Assembly: GCA_015228895.1 (NCBI GenBank)
Contig: JADGCR010000021.1
Span: 1-17,475 of the forward strand
Length of the DNA: 17,475 bases
Direction of reading: 5' to 3'
DNA from: Magnetococcales bacterium
Lineage (GTDB): Bacteria; Pseudomonadota; Magnetococcia; Magnetococcales; Magnetaquicoccaceae
How positions within the stretch are numbered: position 1 is the first letter of the stretch; the number at the start of each line of letters is the position of its first letter. Made by a program: the position numbers and the translations under genes. Below are positions 1-8,344 of this stretch, piece after piece. The notes under the pieces were generated by a model, which had not been told where the DNA came from, made no database searches, and was given only the letters and a program-made list of their open reading frames with translations.

Positions 1-1317
1 CAAGGGGGCGACCATGGAGCGACTGGAAAAGGCGGCCAGGCGGGTCAAATGGTTCAGGGCGGTCTTGCGATAGACGAGGTAGCTTTTTTTACGATAATCC
101 TCCACCGCGTCCGTCTTGGCGGCCGACCCGGCCAGATCGTGGATCCTGGTCCCCGGATAGAGGCTCAGCGAGAAGATTTCCGGCATGAAGGGTTTGGGGG
201 TCTCCATGAAGGTCTCGATGGTGGCGATGGTATCCTCCTCGCTCTCCAGGGGATTGTCCATGATCACGTCGTAGATGCCCGCCACCCGATATTGGTGCAC
301 CAGGGCGGCGGCCTGGAGAAAATGGCGCCGATAGGATTTGCGCTGATAGATATCCCGCAACACCCGGTCGCTGCCGCTTTGCAACCCCAGGACGATCCAG
401 GCCAGCCCGGACTCCTTGAGAACCGCCATCTTCTCTTCGGTCAGATAGGTGGGAATGACGTGCACGATAAAAGGCAAGCCGATCCGGCGTCGGTACTCCG
501 CGAAGAAGTGGCGGATCTGTTTGATGTTGTAGGCCAGGAAGCAGTCGTCCTGGATGTTGATCATTTCCAGTTCCGGATGGTCGTGGATGGCCCGTTCCAG
601 TTCCCGGATCACGTGTTCCACGCTGCGTCGGCGGATTTTGTTGTCCTGGTAGAGTTGATTGAACAACGAGTTGCAACAGTAGCTGCAGGCGAAAGGACAG
701 CCACGGGAGCTCAAGACGCTGTAGGTTCTGCCCAGATAGGGGGCATAACGCCGGTTGATCCGGGGTGTCAGGGGTTGGATGGTCTCCCGATGCAGGATAT
801 GACTGTTGCGCGCCACATGTTCGTAGCTTGGCAACGCGTCGAGGTCCGCGAGCAGGGGATGGAGTGGATTGCGTCGCAGCGCTCCCTGTTCCAGGTAACA
901 GAGGTTGCCAACCCCGGTGATCGGTTGGCCACGGTCCAGCAGGGCGCACACCTCCCGCATGGTCCGTTCCCCTTCGCCGACGCAGACGTAATCCGCCTCC
1001 TCCAGACACGAGGCCGGATCGATCGTCGGGTGAATGCCCCCCCAGATGACGGGCAGGGAGGGGAGCTGTTCTTTCAGGAACCGGGTCAGGACGCGGGCCT
1101 TCTCGTACTCCTGGGACATGAGGCTGACACCGGCCAGACCAGGGGCAAAAGTGTCGATGAAACGTTTGAGTTCCTGCCGCCTTCCGGCGCTCTCCAGATG
1201 GAAGCGCGGCAGAAAAAGGATGCCGGAGTCATGCCCATGGGCCAGCAGATCATAGTGGATGAACTTCAGCCCCAGCCCTTCGGTATCTTTTTGCATCGAA
1301 AACAACAGAACTTTCAA
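1..1317 (-). CDS. B12-binding-domain radical SAM protein (3' end cut by window edge)
   Basis: Read on the minus strand, 439 codons are open to the window edge. The N-terminal ~130 residues look like the cobalamin-binding Rossmann domain of class-B radical SAM enzymes (GVSLMSQEY, VIWGGIHPT, ADYVCVGEGE), though the DxHxxG cobalamin-ligand motif is not visible. The radical SAM 4Fe-4S motif CxxxCxxC is at residues 207-214 (SRGCPFACSYC). Such proteins do SAM-dependent radical methylation or rearrangement, often in lipid, cofactor or secondary metabolism; the substrate here cannot be told. The start is TTG at 1317, chosen because GGAGGGG lies just upstream (1321-1327) and the frame has no better start. 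It begins 16 bp after the methyltransferase stop, so the two probably form one transcript. The family is usually about 450-520 residues, so little should be missing. Confidence 0.88.
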   Translation of the reverse strand, partial: MKVLLFSMQKDTEGLGLKFIHYDLLAHGHDSGILFLPRFHLESAGRRQELKRFIDTFAPGLAGVSLMSQEYEKARVLTRFLKEQLPSLPVIWGGIHPTIDPASCLEEADYVCVGEGERTMREVCALLDRGQPITGVGNLCYLEQGALRRNPLHPLLADLDALPSYEHVARNSHILHRETIQPLTPRINRRYAPYLGRTYSVLSSRGCPFACSYCCNSLFNQLYQDNKIRRRSVEHVIRELERAIHDHPELEMINIQDDCFLAYNIKQIRHFFAEYRRRIGLPFIVHVIPTYLTEEKMAVLKESGLAWIVLGLQSGSDRVLRDIYQRKSYRRHFLQAAALVHQYRVAGIYDVIMDNPLESEEDTIATIETFMETPKPFMPEIFSLSLYPGTRIHDLAGSAAKTDAVEDYRKKSYLVYRKTALNHLTRLAAFSSRSMVAPL

Positions 1318-1320
1318 GCT

Positions 1321-1327
1321 CCCCTCC
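1321..1327 (-). promoter_or_regulatory. Ribosome binding site deciding a TTG start
   Basis: GGAGGGG on the minus strand lies a few bases before TTG at 1317. The next ATG in the frame is eight codons inside and would remove the first beta strand of the cobalamin-type domain, so the TTG is the likelier start. Confidence 0.6.
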
Positions 1328-1333
1328 GACCGT

Positions 1334-2263
1334 TCATGCTTTTCCGGCGATGCCGCACAGGGCACCGCAGGGAATGGGAAAGGGTTTCTCCCGCAGCGTC
1401 CGTCCCACTCCCTTGCCAACCACCTGCAACATCCGCCCCAGCATGGGGTTGAACTCCAGCAGGGTGGTGACGATGAAATCGAACGTGACGAAACGGTAGG
1501 CCGGTTTCACCACGATCTCCGCGAAACCGCATCGGGCCAGAAAGTGGCGCAGGGTCTGGGGAGAAAAATAAGACAAATGCTCGTAGGGTATGATGTGCAT
1601 GTAGCGGGAGCCCATCAGATACGCCAGGGGCGAGGCGATGTTGACCACCTCCAGGATGACGCCGCCCCCCGGTTGGAGCTGATCGAAAACGGTTTGCATC
1701 ACCTCTCCGGGTTGATTGACGTGATCCAGGACATCGAACATGAAGATCGCGTCGAACCGGGGGAGTCCCAGGGTGGCGAGTTGCCGGGCGTCGGCGCAAT
1801 GGACCTCGCCCACCCCCCGCTCCCGGGCCATGCCGGCGGCGTACCGGGAGATCTCCAGTCCGGTCGGCTCGTATCCGCACCCCTGGAGCACCTCCAGGCT
1901 CTGTCCGGAACCACAACCGATATCCAGCGCCCGTCTGCCCGCTCCGGGGAAACTGGCGCGCAACAACGCCACGCTGTCGCGAAAATTGAGGCTCTTGCCC
2001 AACGCCACGGACGGCTTGACATAACTCGCATAATTGAGGTATTGATGTTTGGCGTCATAAAACCGGATGCTGGCCTCCGGGGACAGAAAAGTGCCGGAAT
2101 AGACAAACCCGCAAGACCCGCATTGATAATACGCCACCCAATGCGCGGTGATTTGACATTGTTTCCGAAATTTTTGGCGCCGCTGTTCATGAGCGCACAC
2201 GGGACAAACGCGCTGTTGCTGGATATGCCGGCTTTCAAGATGCAACAATTTCACGGTTGCCAT
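1334..2263 (-). CDS. Zinc-ribbon class I SAM-dependent methyltransferase
   Basis: The 309-residue protein opens with a probable zinc ribbon (C20-x2-C23 and C48-x2-C51), followed by a class I methyltransferase domain with motif I at residues 112-120 (ALDIGCGSG), an acidic post-II loop (GLEIS), and a FMFDVLDHV segment typical of Methyltransf_11/23 proteins. This layout is common among sugar C- or O-methyltransferases in glycan clusters, which fits the neighbours, but the acceptor is unknown. The start is ATG at 2263; its Shine-Dalgarno site is weak. It is followed after 16 bp by the radical SAM gene. Its 5' end lies 42 bp from the divergent membrane-protein gene, so its promoter must be in or near that small gap or inside the neighbour. 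Confidence 0.85.
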   Translation of the reverse strand: MATVKLLHLESRHIQQQRVCPVCAHEQRRQKFRKQCQITAHWVAYYQCGSCGFVYSGTFLSPEASIRFYDAKHQYLNYASYVKPSVALGKSLNFRDSVALLRASFPGAGRRALDIGCGSGQSLEVLQGCGYEPTGLEISRYAAGMARERGVGEVHCADARQLATLGLPRFDAIFMFDVLDHVNQPGEVMQTVFDQLQPGGGVILEVVNIASPLAYLMGSRYMHIIPYEHLSYFSPQTLRHFLARCGFAEIVVKPAYRFVTFDFIVTTLLEFNPMLGRMLQVVGKGVGRTLREKPFPIPCGALCGIAGKA

Positions 2264-2305
2264 GCACGCTCGCCAGAAAAATTTCCAAGTTCAGGAACCG
2301 TCATC

Positions 2306-4408
2306 ATGACATCACCGCGGACACCCTCGCATGCCCAGCAGAAGTTCCTGTTTTACACGGGTGTGGTCGTTTTCCTGCTCTTCCATCTCTGGATGGCCGT
2401 GTCACCCCACCTGTTGCGTGAAATCCCCTTTGAACCGGACGATCACTATCACACCTTCGTCAAGGCGTCCCACCTGAACCACTGCCGCGCCGACGACTGT
2501 CCCGGTCTCAGGGATCTGTACCAACAAATACAGGAAACCGGTCAGCATTATCAAGCCAATCGCAGAACCCACACCATCTTTTATTGTTATCAACCGCTTT
2601 ATACCGTCCTGATCGCCGGACTGATCCGGGCCGGTCTCGATTACGACAACATTCAGTTGTTCATCAGCGCCATGGGTCCCTTCATCGTCACCCTCGCCGT
2701 GGCGCTGTTTCTGCGCGCCTTGTTCGGCATGGGGGCGGCGGGGTTCGCCCTGTTGCTGATCGCCCCGGTTCTTTTCCCAGGCTGGGGCATCTCCTACATT
2801 GTCCCCATCACCCTGTCCGTGGCAATGTTTTTCTTGACGGTGAGCGCTTTTTGCATGCGCTCCAACTGGAAATGGCCGTTGGCCTGGTTGTTCCTGGCCC
2901 TGTCGGCGGGCTTCCACATGGTGGGCATCATGTTGTCCGGGATGGCGGTGGCGATCGCCCTGATCCTGGAAAACGACTGGCGCAAACCCGGTTTTCTGCT
3001 CTTCGTGCCGGGTGTGGCCTTGGCGTGCGTTGGTTCCCTGGCGTTGCGCCTGCAGTTCATCGACACGGAAATCCGTTTCACCACCCTGTTCAACGCGCCC
3101 ACCCTTCTGGAGGCCTTCCAGAAGAATCTCGCCATGCTGTTCGATTGGCTGATGTTTCACGGCGAATCCTTCGGTATCGCCATGACGGCCCTGGCCCTGC
3201 TCGGCATGATCCCCGGATTGCGCGCCAGACATCCGTTTTCCCACATCCTGACCCTGTGGGCCATCGCGTTCGGCGTGCTGCTCCACTGGATGGTGCGCCT
3301 GCTGTTCGAGACCAACAACATTTTCGTGATCTCCAAACCCGTGCTGCTGATCGGCTGGTTGCTGCCTCTGCTCTATTTTTTCGCGATCCTGTTCAGGCAT
3401 CCCCTGCCGCCATCGCTGCCACTGCCCCGCCAGGCCATGCGACGGTTGATTCTGTTGTTTGTGGCGTTGCCGATCGCCACCCTGTTTTTCCCCAAGCCGG
3501 ACATCTCCCTGCTGCATCGCATGGGGGTGTTGGCATCGGTGTTTTTCGCGGGTTTTTACGGGGTATGCGCCTGGTGGGTCTGGACCCACGCGCCTCCGGG
3601 ACCGTCCGGGGATTGGGATGCCCGTCTGACCCGCTGGGCGGTCGTCGCCGTCCTGACGCTTTCCCTGGGGGTTCACCACCTCGCCGCCTGGAGGGAGGCC
3701 AGTCAACGCAATCAGCACATCATCTTCAATCGGGCGGACATGATGCTGGACGCGGGACAGGTGCGCCACCTGCTGGGAAAGGCCGGGAAAGGGGACCGGG
3801 TGGTGTACAACGTCCGGGACGAGACCCTGTTCTACTATCTGCTGCATGGTGCCGCGCGACTGGGCATGATCGACTGGATGCTGGACAGGAACGCGCGCTG
3901 GTTGCGTTCCGATGTGGCGTTTCTGGTGAGCAACAATCCCGTTGTGCAGCACCTGAAAAAAGAGATCGTGTTGAAGCACGAGGATCGCTTGCGGGTGCGG
4001 CCCATCGACGACGAGTCGGGCGCCCGTCTGAAGGTGGCGGTGCGCGGCGCGCTGTACGGTGGCGTACTGAAGGTCGCCGGCACCGTTGGCGGGGAGCAAC
4101 GGCACACCCTGGGCTTCAAGGAGGAGAGATGGCTCTCCCTGCCCGTGGAGGAGGTCGGGACCGGTCTCACGCTGAGTGTCGCCAGAGGCCATGTGCGCAT
4201 TGTGGGCGTGAACACCGAGGAGAACGGTCTGCACTGGCCGTGGAACGGCGCCGTCTCCCTCGAACTGTCCCGCAAGGGGGTGGAGGCCGCGACGATCCGT
4301 TTTGACCCGGCCACGTTGACCCCCGCGCCCTTTTGCCGGGTCGGGCAGATCCTCCATGACCGGGGTGGCAGCGTTTTGAGCGCCCTGGAATGCGTTCAGG
4401 AAAAATGA
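2306..4408 (+). CDS. Polytopic membrane protein, GT-C-like glycosyltransferase candidate
   Basis: Seven hundred residues. After a short cytoplasmic tail comes a first membrane helix (about 14-34), then a loop with the acidic motif EPDDHY (43-48). An acidic pair in the first outer loop is typical of GT-C enzymes, which use lipid-linked sugar donors at the periplasmic face of the inner membrane. About ten further hydrophobic helices extend to about residue 470, followed by a soluble C-terminal region of about 230 residues. The start is ATG at 2306 with AGGA about nine bases upstream; the frame stays open to 1259 but that extension runs antisense to two convincing genes. The 3' end overlaps the convergent kinase-nucleotidyltransferase gene by 13 bp. 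The alternative is a membrane protein of glycan polymerisation. No donor or acceptor can be assigned. Confidence 0.75.
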   Translation: MTSPRTPSHAQQKFLFYTGVVVFLLFHLWMAVSPHLLREIPFEPDDHYHTFVKASHLNHCRADDCPGLRDLYQQIQETGQHYQANRRTHTIFYCYQPLYTVLIAGLIRAGLDYDNIQLFISAMGPFIVTLAVALFLRALFGMGAAGFALLLIAPVLFPGWGISYIVPITLSVAMFFLTVSAFCMRSNWKWPLAWLFLALSAGFHMVGIMLSGMAVAIALILENDWRKPGFLLFVPGVALACVGSLALRLQFIDTEIRFTTLFNAPTLLEAFQKNLAMLFDWLMFHGESFGIAMTALALLGMIPGLRARHPFSHILTLWAIAFGVLLHWMVRLLFETNNIFVISKPVLLIGWLLPLLYFFAILFRHPLPPSLPLPRQAMRRLILLFVALPIATLFFPKPDISLLHRMGVLASVFFAGFYGVCAWWVWTHAPPGPSGDWDARLTRWAVVAVLTLSLGVHHLAAWREASQRNQHIIFNRADMMLDAGQVRHLLGKAGKGDRVVYNVRDETLFYYLLHGAARLGMIDWMLDRNARWLRSDVAFLVSNNPVVQHLKKEIVLKHEDRLRVRPIDDESGARLKVAVRGALYGGVLKVAGTVGGEQRHTLGFKEERWLSLPVEEVGTGLTLSVARGHVRIVGVNTEENGLHWPWNGAVSLELSRKGVEAATIRFDPATLTPAPFCRVGQILHDRGGSVLSALECVQEK

Positions 4409-5964
4409 GGCGTGCCCCGCAACGCCGCCCGCTGCAACAGATAGCGCCCGATGAAATAGAGATAACGCCCCATCGCGGCATCGTACAGGGGGGACATGTT
4501 GATGAAGATCAACGCGTCGGTGATGCGGATGCGCTCCGGGTCGTATCCGTGGCGCCGCACATGCTCCCAGAAACACTCCTGGGCCTCCAGTTGCCCGAAG
4601 GTCATGGCGTGATCCAGATGGAGGCCACGGGCATCCCGGGTGATGGCATAACTTCCGGCATTCATGGTCTCGACACTCAATTCCAGGACGTGGAGGAATT
4701 TGGCCAGATCGTAATAACGATCCCCCACGTCGGCGAGCAGACCGAAGGCGTCCCGCCAATCGATCAGGCGGAAACCTTCCGGGGTGCACACGATGTTGTC
4801 CGCGTGGAGATCCCCATGGAAGGTGGAGGGCAGACCCCGGGCGTAAAAACCGGGCGCCAGCCCCGCCACCAGCTCCTCTGCCGGAGCGCAGGGGAGCTCG
4901 TTGATCCTTTCGGGCCGTTCCACCCCGTCGGGCAGATAAAGCCGACAGAAACTCCGCAGACGGGAGAGGCTCTTGTCCCGGTAGAAGCGGACCATCTCCT
5001 GTTGGAACGCCTCCGGCGGGACGGAAGCGCGACGCCAGAAGCCCGCTTCGGCCCAGTCGAGAAACCGGCGGCAGTTCTCCCGGTTCAAACGGGAGGAGAG
5101 CATCTCCCCCTCGACATACCGGTATGAAAAGAAACGGCCCTCCAGAGCGAGAGTGCGGGCGAAGCTCTCCGGGTTGGCCGCGCCGCGATGAAAACGCGAT
5201 CTGGCCCCGTCCGCATCCGGAAAAAACTTGATCACCCGCTCTCCCACATGATAGGTGGCGTCGGTGATCTTGCCCTTGAAGGTGTAATTGTCCCGCTCCT
5301 CATCCAGCAGCGCCTCGTAGTTGGCCAGGGTTCCCGCGTCCTTCCAGGTGAGGGCGTGGCTTTTCAACCCCCTGGTCGCCAGACGGGCCAAACCGCTGTT
5401 GACCTGCTTTTCGTCTCCTTCCAGTCGGGCGTCCTCCTCCAGCCCCGCCCAGAAAGGCCCGTAATCCTCCACCCGGGCGATGCCGGTAAACGCCAGAGAT
5501 CCACCTTCCGCCTTTTTGTAGTGCAGCGCCGTGACCCGCCCATGGGCGTCCAGCGCCACGGTACACCACTTTTCCGGGTCCGCGACCGGCATGACGCCGA
5601 GCCAGTTTTCCGCGTTTTCCGGCAAGGGTTGTTGAATCAGGGTATCGCAGGCGATGAAAAAAAACGGCTCCTGCAGATGATGGCGACACTCGAACAGGGA
5701 TTGACCGGGACCGGAGCCGGGACCGGTGTACCGTTCCACCCACACCCAGGTGACTTCCAGGTCGGGATGGGCCATGCGCACGTAGGAGACGAGATCCTCC
5801 CCCCGATGGCCCAGGGCGATGACAAAGTGCGTCCCGTGGGGAAACCGGGCGAAGATGTGGGAAAGAATGGCCTGATTCCTCAAGGGGAGCAGGGCCTTGT
5901 GGAAATGGTCCCCGTAGCGCCCCATGCGGCTGCCCTGCCCCGCGGCGAGGATGCAGGCCTTCAC
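4396..5964 (-). CDS. Nucleotidyltransferase-phosphotransferase fusion (LicC/LicA-like architecture)
   Basis: A 522-residue bifunctional protein. Residues 1 to about 240 form a sugar-nucleotidyltransferase domain with the signature LAAGQGSRMG (6-15), KALLPL (K23) and an acidic metal site near ACDT (about 105-108). The C-terminal half is an APH/choline-kinase-like phosphotransferase with the catalytic loop HGDLHADN (about 383-390) and the metal-binding IDWRD (about 400-404). The natural reading is phosphorylation of a small alcohol or sugar followed by transfer to an NTP, giving an activated donor in the cytosol. LicC-LicA fusions for phosphocholine and AmgK/MurU-type pairs for amino sugars are known parallels. 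The GTG start forms a GTGA overlap with the upstream cupin stop, implying coupled translation. It is the last gene of the five-gene operon. The substrate is unknown. Confidence 0.85.
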   Translation of the reverse strand: MKACILAAGQGSRMGRYGDHFHKALLPLRNQAILSHIFARFPHGTHFVIALGHRGEDLVSYVRMAHPDLEVTWVWVERYTGPGSGPGQSLFECRHHLQEPFFFIACDTLIQQPLPENAENWLGVMPVADPEKWCTVALDAHGRVTALHYKKAEGGSLAFTGIARVEDYGPFWAGLEEDARLEGDEKQVNSGLARLATRGLKSHALTWKDAGTLANYEALLDEERDNYTFKGKITDATYHVGERVIKFFPDADGARSRFHRGAANPESFARTLALEGRFFSYRYVEGEMLSSRLNRENCRRFLDWAEAGFWRRASVPPEAFQQEMVRFYRDKSLSRLRSFCRLYLPDGVERPERINELPCAPAEELVAGLAPGFYARGLPSTFHGDLHADNIVCTPEGFRLIDWRDAFGLLADVGDRYYDLAKFLHVLELSVETMNAGSYAITRDARGLHLDHAMTFGQLEAQECFWEHVRRHGYDPERIRITDALIFINMSPLYDAAMGRYLYFIGRYLLQRAALRGTPHFS

Positions 5965-6341
5965 GACTGTTCCCGTCCGTAATCGTCCGCCACCCGGACG
6001 ACATCCTCCAGTTGGGGGGTGGAAACCTCGAACAGGTCGCACTGTTCCAGCACCGTGACCCGGTGTTTCACCCCTGGAGGGACCGTATAGCCCTCTCCCG
6101 GACCATAGCGTTCCGTGACCCGTTGTCCGTCCGGGAACTCGGTGACCAGTTCGATCCGGCCCGACACGATGAACAACGACTCCAGCTTGCGGCGATGATA
6201 CTGGAAACTGGAACGGGTTCCCTGGACCATCTGGATGCGCTTGAAGGCGTAGTGGTCGTTCCGGGCGATGAGGATCTCCCGGCCCCAGGGTTTTTCGGTG
6301 ATCTCGAAGCGCTCGATGCGCACCTTGGAGGGCATGTTCAT
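5961..6341 (-). CDS. Cupin of phosphomannose-isomerase type II family
   Basis: A 126-residue single-domain cupin. It begins with the KPWGRE element seen in type II phosphomannose isomerases and in ManC C-terminal domains. Cupin motif 1 follows as QYH-x4-E-x6-G, with glutamine at the first ligand position as is common in that family, then motif 2 (PPGVKH). Such stand-alone cupins in glycan clusters interconvert or bind phosphorylated sugars, or are isomerase-like proteins of unknown activity. The ATG at 6341 overlaps the stop of the upstream gene (ATGA), and its own stop overlaps the GTG of the nucleotidyltransferase-kinase. The cupin beside a nucleotidyltransferase mimics a split ManC, but with a kinase added. 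Confidence 0.85.
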   Translation of the reverse strand: MNMPSKVRIERFEITEKPWGREILIARNDHYAFKRIQMVQGTRSSFQYHRRKLESLFIVSGRIELVTEFPDGQRVTERYGPGEGYTVPPGVKHRVTVLEQCDLFEVSTPQLEDVVRVADDYGREQS

Positions 6342-7162
6342 ATCTTGTAGGGCGTCAGTTCCGGAAAGTATTGGAAAAACAGGTCATAGAAGGCCTTGGC
6401 GTAGAGTTGCATGGTCCAGCGGCTCTTGAAGCCGTACTTGCGATACATCCACTGCCTGCCCTCGTCGATGACCAGTCGCATGTTTTTTTCAAAGGGTTCC
6501 GTGCGGATGACTTCGGCCTGATGCCGCAGGTGGGCTTCGTTCTCCTCGCACAGAATGGTGGAGGTGATGGCCGTGGCCCAATCGTTGGCGTACCCCTTGG
6601 CGATCAGTTCCAGTTCGGTGCCGAAGCCGCGAAAGTTGGAGCCATCATACAGAAAATTGAGGTGCGTGGGTTCGTCCCGGGTCATGACGGACTCGATGAA
6701 CTCCCGGCGCATCAGCAGGGCGGTGTTCAACACATACCAGAAGTAGCGGGTCGGGGTGTGCCGCAACAGACTCCGCTCCCCCCACCGTTGGGAACAGGGG
6801 GAGAGAATCCCCACGCGCGGATGTTTTTCCAACTCCTCCAGGAGGATCTCCAGAAAGGGATAATCGCCGAACTCGGTATCGTTGGTCACCAGAAAGAAAT
6901 TGTCGTAGTTCCGAAAACGGTCTTCCCGCCACAACTGCTGCAAACCGTAGTTGAACCCCCTTGGAGGACGCAGACCCTGGACCCTGGCCTCCTCCCAGTT
7001 GGCCCACCAGGTGCAGTGCCGGGAGAGTTTGTCCTGGTCGCTGCCGGATTCCACCACGAAGATGTCGGTCAGGGCGTCATTTTTGCTGGCGATCAATTCG
7101 CACAGACGGTCCGTCACCTCCGGCAGGTTGCGATTGAGAATGATGGTGGCGGTGTTTTTCAT
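6338..7162 (-). CDS. GT2-like glycosyltransferase
   Basis: A 274-residue protein starting with a short hydrophobic strand (ATIILNRN) and FVVESGS, as in GT-A fold family 2 enzymes. An acidic NDTE motif follows a hydrophobic strand (FFLVTNDTEF), the usual place for the DxD-type metal/nucleotide site. The GT2 N-terminal pattern is less canonical than in the other glycosyltransferase of this operon, and there is no membrane helix. It probably transfers a sugar from an NDP donor in the cytosol during glycan assembly. The ATG overlaps the stop of the GatZ-like gene by 4 bp and its TGA overlaps the cupin ATG, so translation is likely coupled across the operon. Confidence 0.75.
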   Translation of the reverse strand: MKNTATIILNRNLPEVTDRLCELIASKNDALTDIFVVESGSDQDKLSRHCTWWANWEEARVQGLRPPRGFNYGLQQLWREDRFRNYDNFFLVTNDTEFGDYPFLEILLEELEKHPRVGILSPCSQRWGERSLLRHTPTRYFWYVLNTALLMRREFIESVMTRDEPTHLNFLYDGSNFRGFGTELELIAKGYANDWATAITSTILCEENEAHLRHQAEVIRTEPFEKNMRLVIDEGRQWMYRKYGFKSRWTMQLYAKAFYDLFFQYFPELTPYKI

Positions 7163-8322
7163 GCGGTCCTGAGCAGGCGAAAGAGTTTGAGGTAACGCAT
7201 CAGGTTCGCTTTGAGCAGATCCTTGAGATAATCATCGATCAGGAGGTCGGCGATCCGCTCCTGCGCCTTGTGTTTGATCGCCAGGAAATGGGGATCGGAG
7301 AAGACATAGTGTCCCGCGATGATGGCGCGCTCCTCGTCCGTCGCCCTGGAGTCGGGCAGCAGCCATTTTTTCCACTTTCCGGAGTGGTAGGCCAACTCCA
7401 GAAAGGCCTCCCGCTGCTCTGTCAATCCCCGCTCCGCCAGCAGTCCCAGAAAACCGCGGGTTTCGAGCACACCGAATTCCGGGGCCACGTTGGCGGCGTG
7501 AATGCCCAGTTTCGGATACCAGGAGAGGGCCTCGTCGGAGAGGTAATCGGTATTGTGGGCCTTGATGAAAATGCCGTTGCGGTTGCAGATCTCCACCATG
7601 CGGGGGATCTGGATTTCCGCCGGCAATTCGTGGTCGATGCGTTGCGGGGATTCGAAGGAACCGATGTTGCCGGTCTCCATCACCCGCGTTCCCACCTGGA
7701 TGACGATGAACACCGGCAAGGGCAGCCGGTTGGTGGTGCAGAACCGTTTCATTTCGGAAAACAGCTTGAACAGATCCTCGCCGGACTGGGTGCCTCCGGT
7801 CTGCTCCTCGGTGCCGATCTCGAAGACGATATTCTTCTTGTTCTGCCGCGCCACCTCCCAGCAGTACTCGTACAGCTCGAACACCCGCAACAACATTTCG
7901 TCGCTGCTGGGTGTCCCGTGGATGTCGATGCTGGTATCGATATGGATGATCTCCATGCCGGACTCGATATCCACCCGAAAGGACTCCTTGGCGGAGGCCA
8001 TGGCCTGACGCAAGCTCAATTTCTGGGCTTTCTCCTGTTCGTGCTGCCAGGGACCGCCGTGATCGCGGGAGAGGATGACATGGGCCTTCTTATCCTTTTG
8101 AACGACATAATCCGCGAAAGCCTCGGTGGTCCAATGATTGACATACCCGCCCCCCATGGCGGCGGATTCGATCTGGCGACGGCTGGCCACCAGCAGAATC
8201 ATGGTGTCGAAGGTGTTGGCCAGGTCGATGACGGCGTCCACGCAATTGACGCTCATGGGGCCGACCCCGAGGAGGGTGCGCTGGGTCCGGGAGGCGAAGT
8301 GGAGCAATCGTTTGTGCAGCAT
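7159..8322 (-). CDS. GatZ/KbaZ-like D-tagatose-bisphosphate aldolase subunit homologue
   Basis: A 387-residue protein matching the class II tagatose-1,6-bisphosphate aldolase non-catalytic subunit family by recall: an SRDHGGPW segment, IIHIDTSIDIHG, FEIGTEEQTGG and AHNTDY, on a TIM-barrel layout. In enteric bacteria GatZ/KbaZ stabilises the catalytic GatY/KbaY aldolase, and some relatives are ketose epimerases. No GatY/KbaY gene is seen here, and the neighbours are glycosyltransferases and activation enzymes, so a stand-alone sugar-phosphate aldolase or epimerase role in making a sugar precursor is more likely than galactitol breakdown. The start is ATG at 8322 after a strong GGGGGGA site; an open extension to 8412 would overlap the upstream gene. 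It lies 22 bp after the GT2 gene. Confidence 0.82.
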   Translation of the reverse strand: MLHKRLLHFASRTQRTLLGVGPMSVNCVDAVIDLANTFDTMILLVASRRQIESAAMGGGYVNHWTTEAFADYVVQKDKKAHVILSRDHGGPWQHEQEKAQKLSLRQAMASAKESFRVDIESGMEIIHIDTSIDIHGTPSSDEMLLRVFELYEYCWEVARQNKKNIVFEIGTEEQTGGTQSGEDLFKLFSEMKRFCTTNRLPLPVFIVIQVGTRVMETGNIGSFESPQRIDHELPAEIQIPRMVEICNRNGIFIKAHNTDYLSDEALSWYPKLGIHAANVAPEFGVLETRGFLGLLAERGLTEQREAFLELAYHSGKWKKWLLPDSRATDEERAIIAGHYVFSDPHFLAIKHKAQERIADLLIDDYLKDLLKANLMRYLKLFRLLRTA

Positions 8323-8344
8323 CGTTTCCCCCCTGCGGGTCCGG

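Noticed and set aside
1259..2305. A 349-codon open extension upstream of the GT-C-like gene on the plus strand
   Set aside because: It lies antisense to the methyltransferase and to the start of the radical SAM gene, both with clear motifs, and has no protein-family features.
2402..4789. A 795-codon open frame on the minus strand
   Set aside because: It is antisense to the membrane-protein gene and part of the kinase gene. It is rich in His, Gln, Arg and Gly as expected for the complement of GC-rich hydrophobic codons, and has no motifs.
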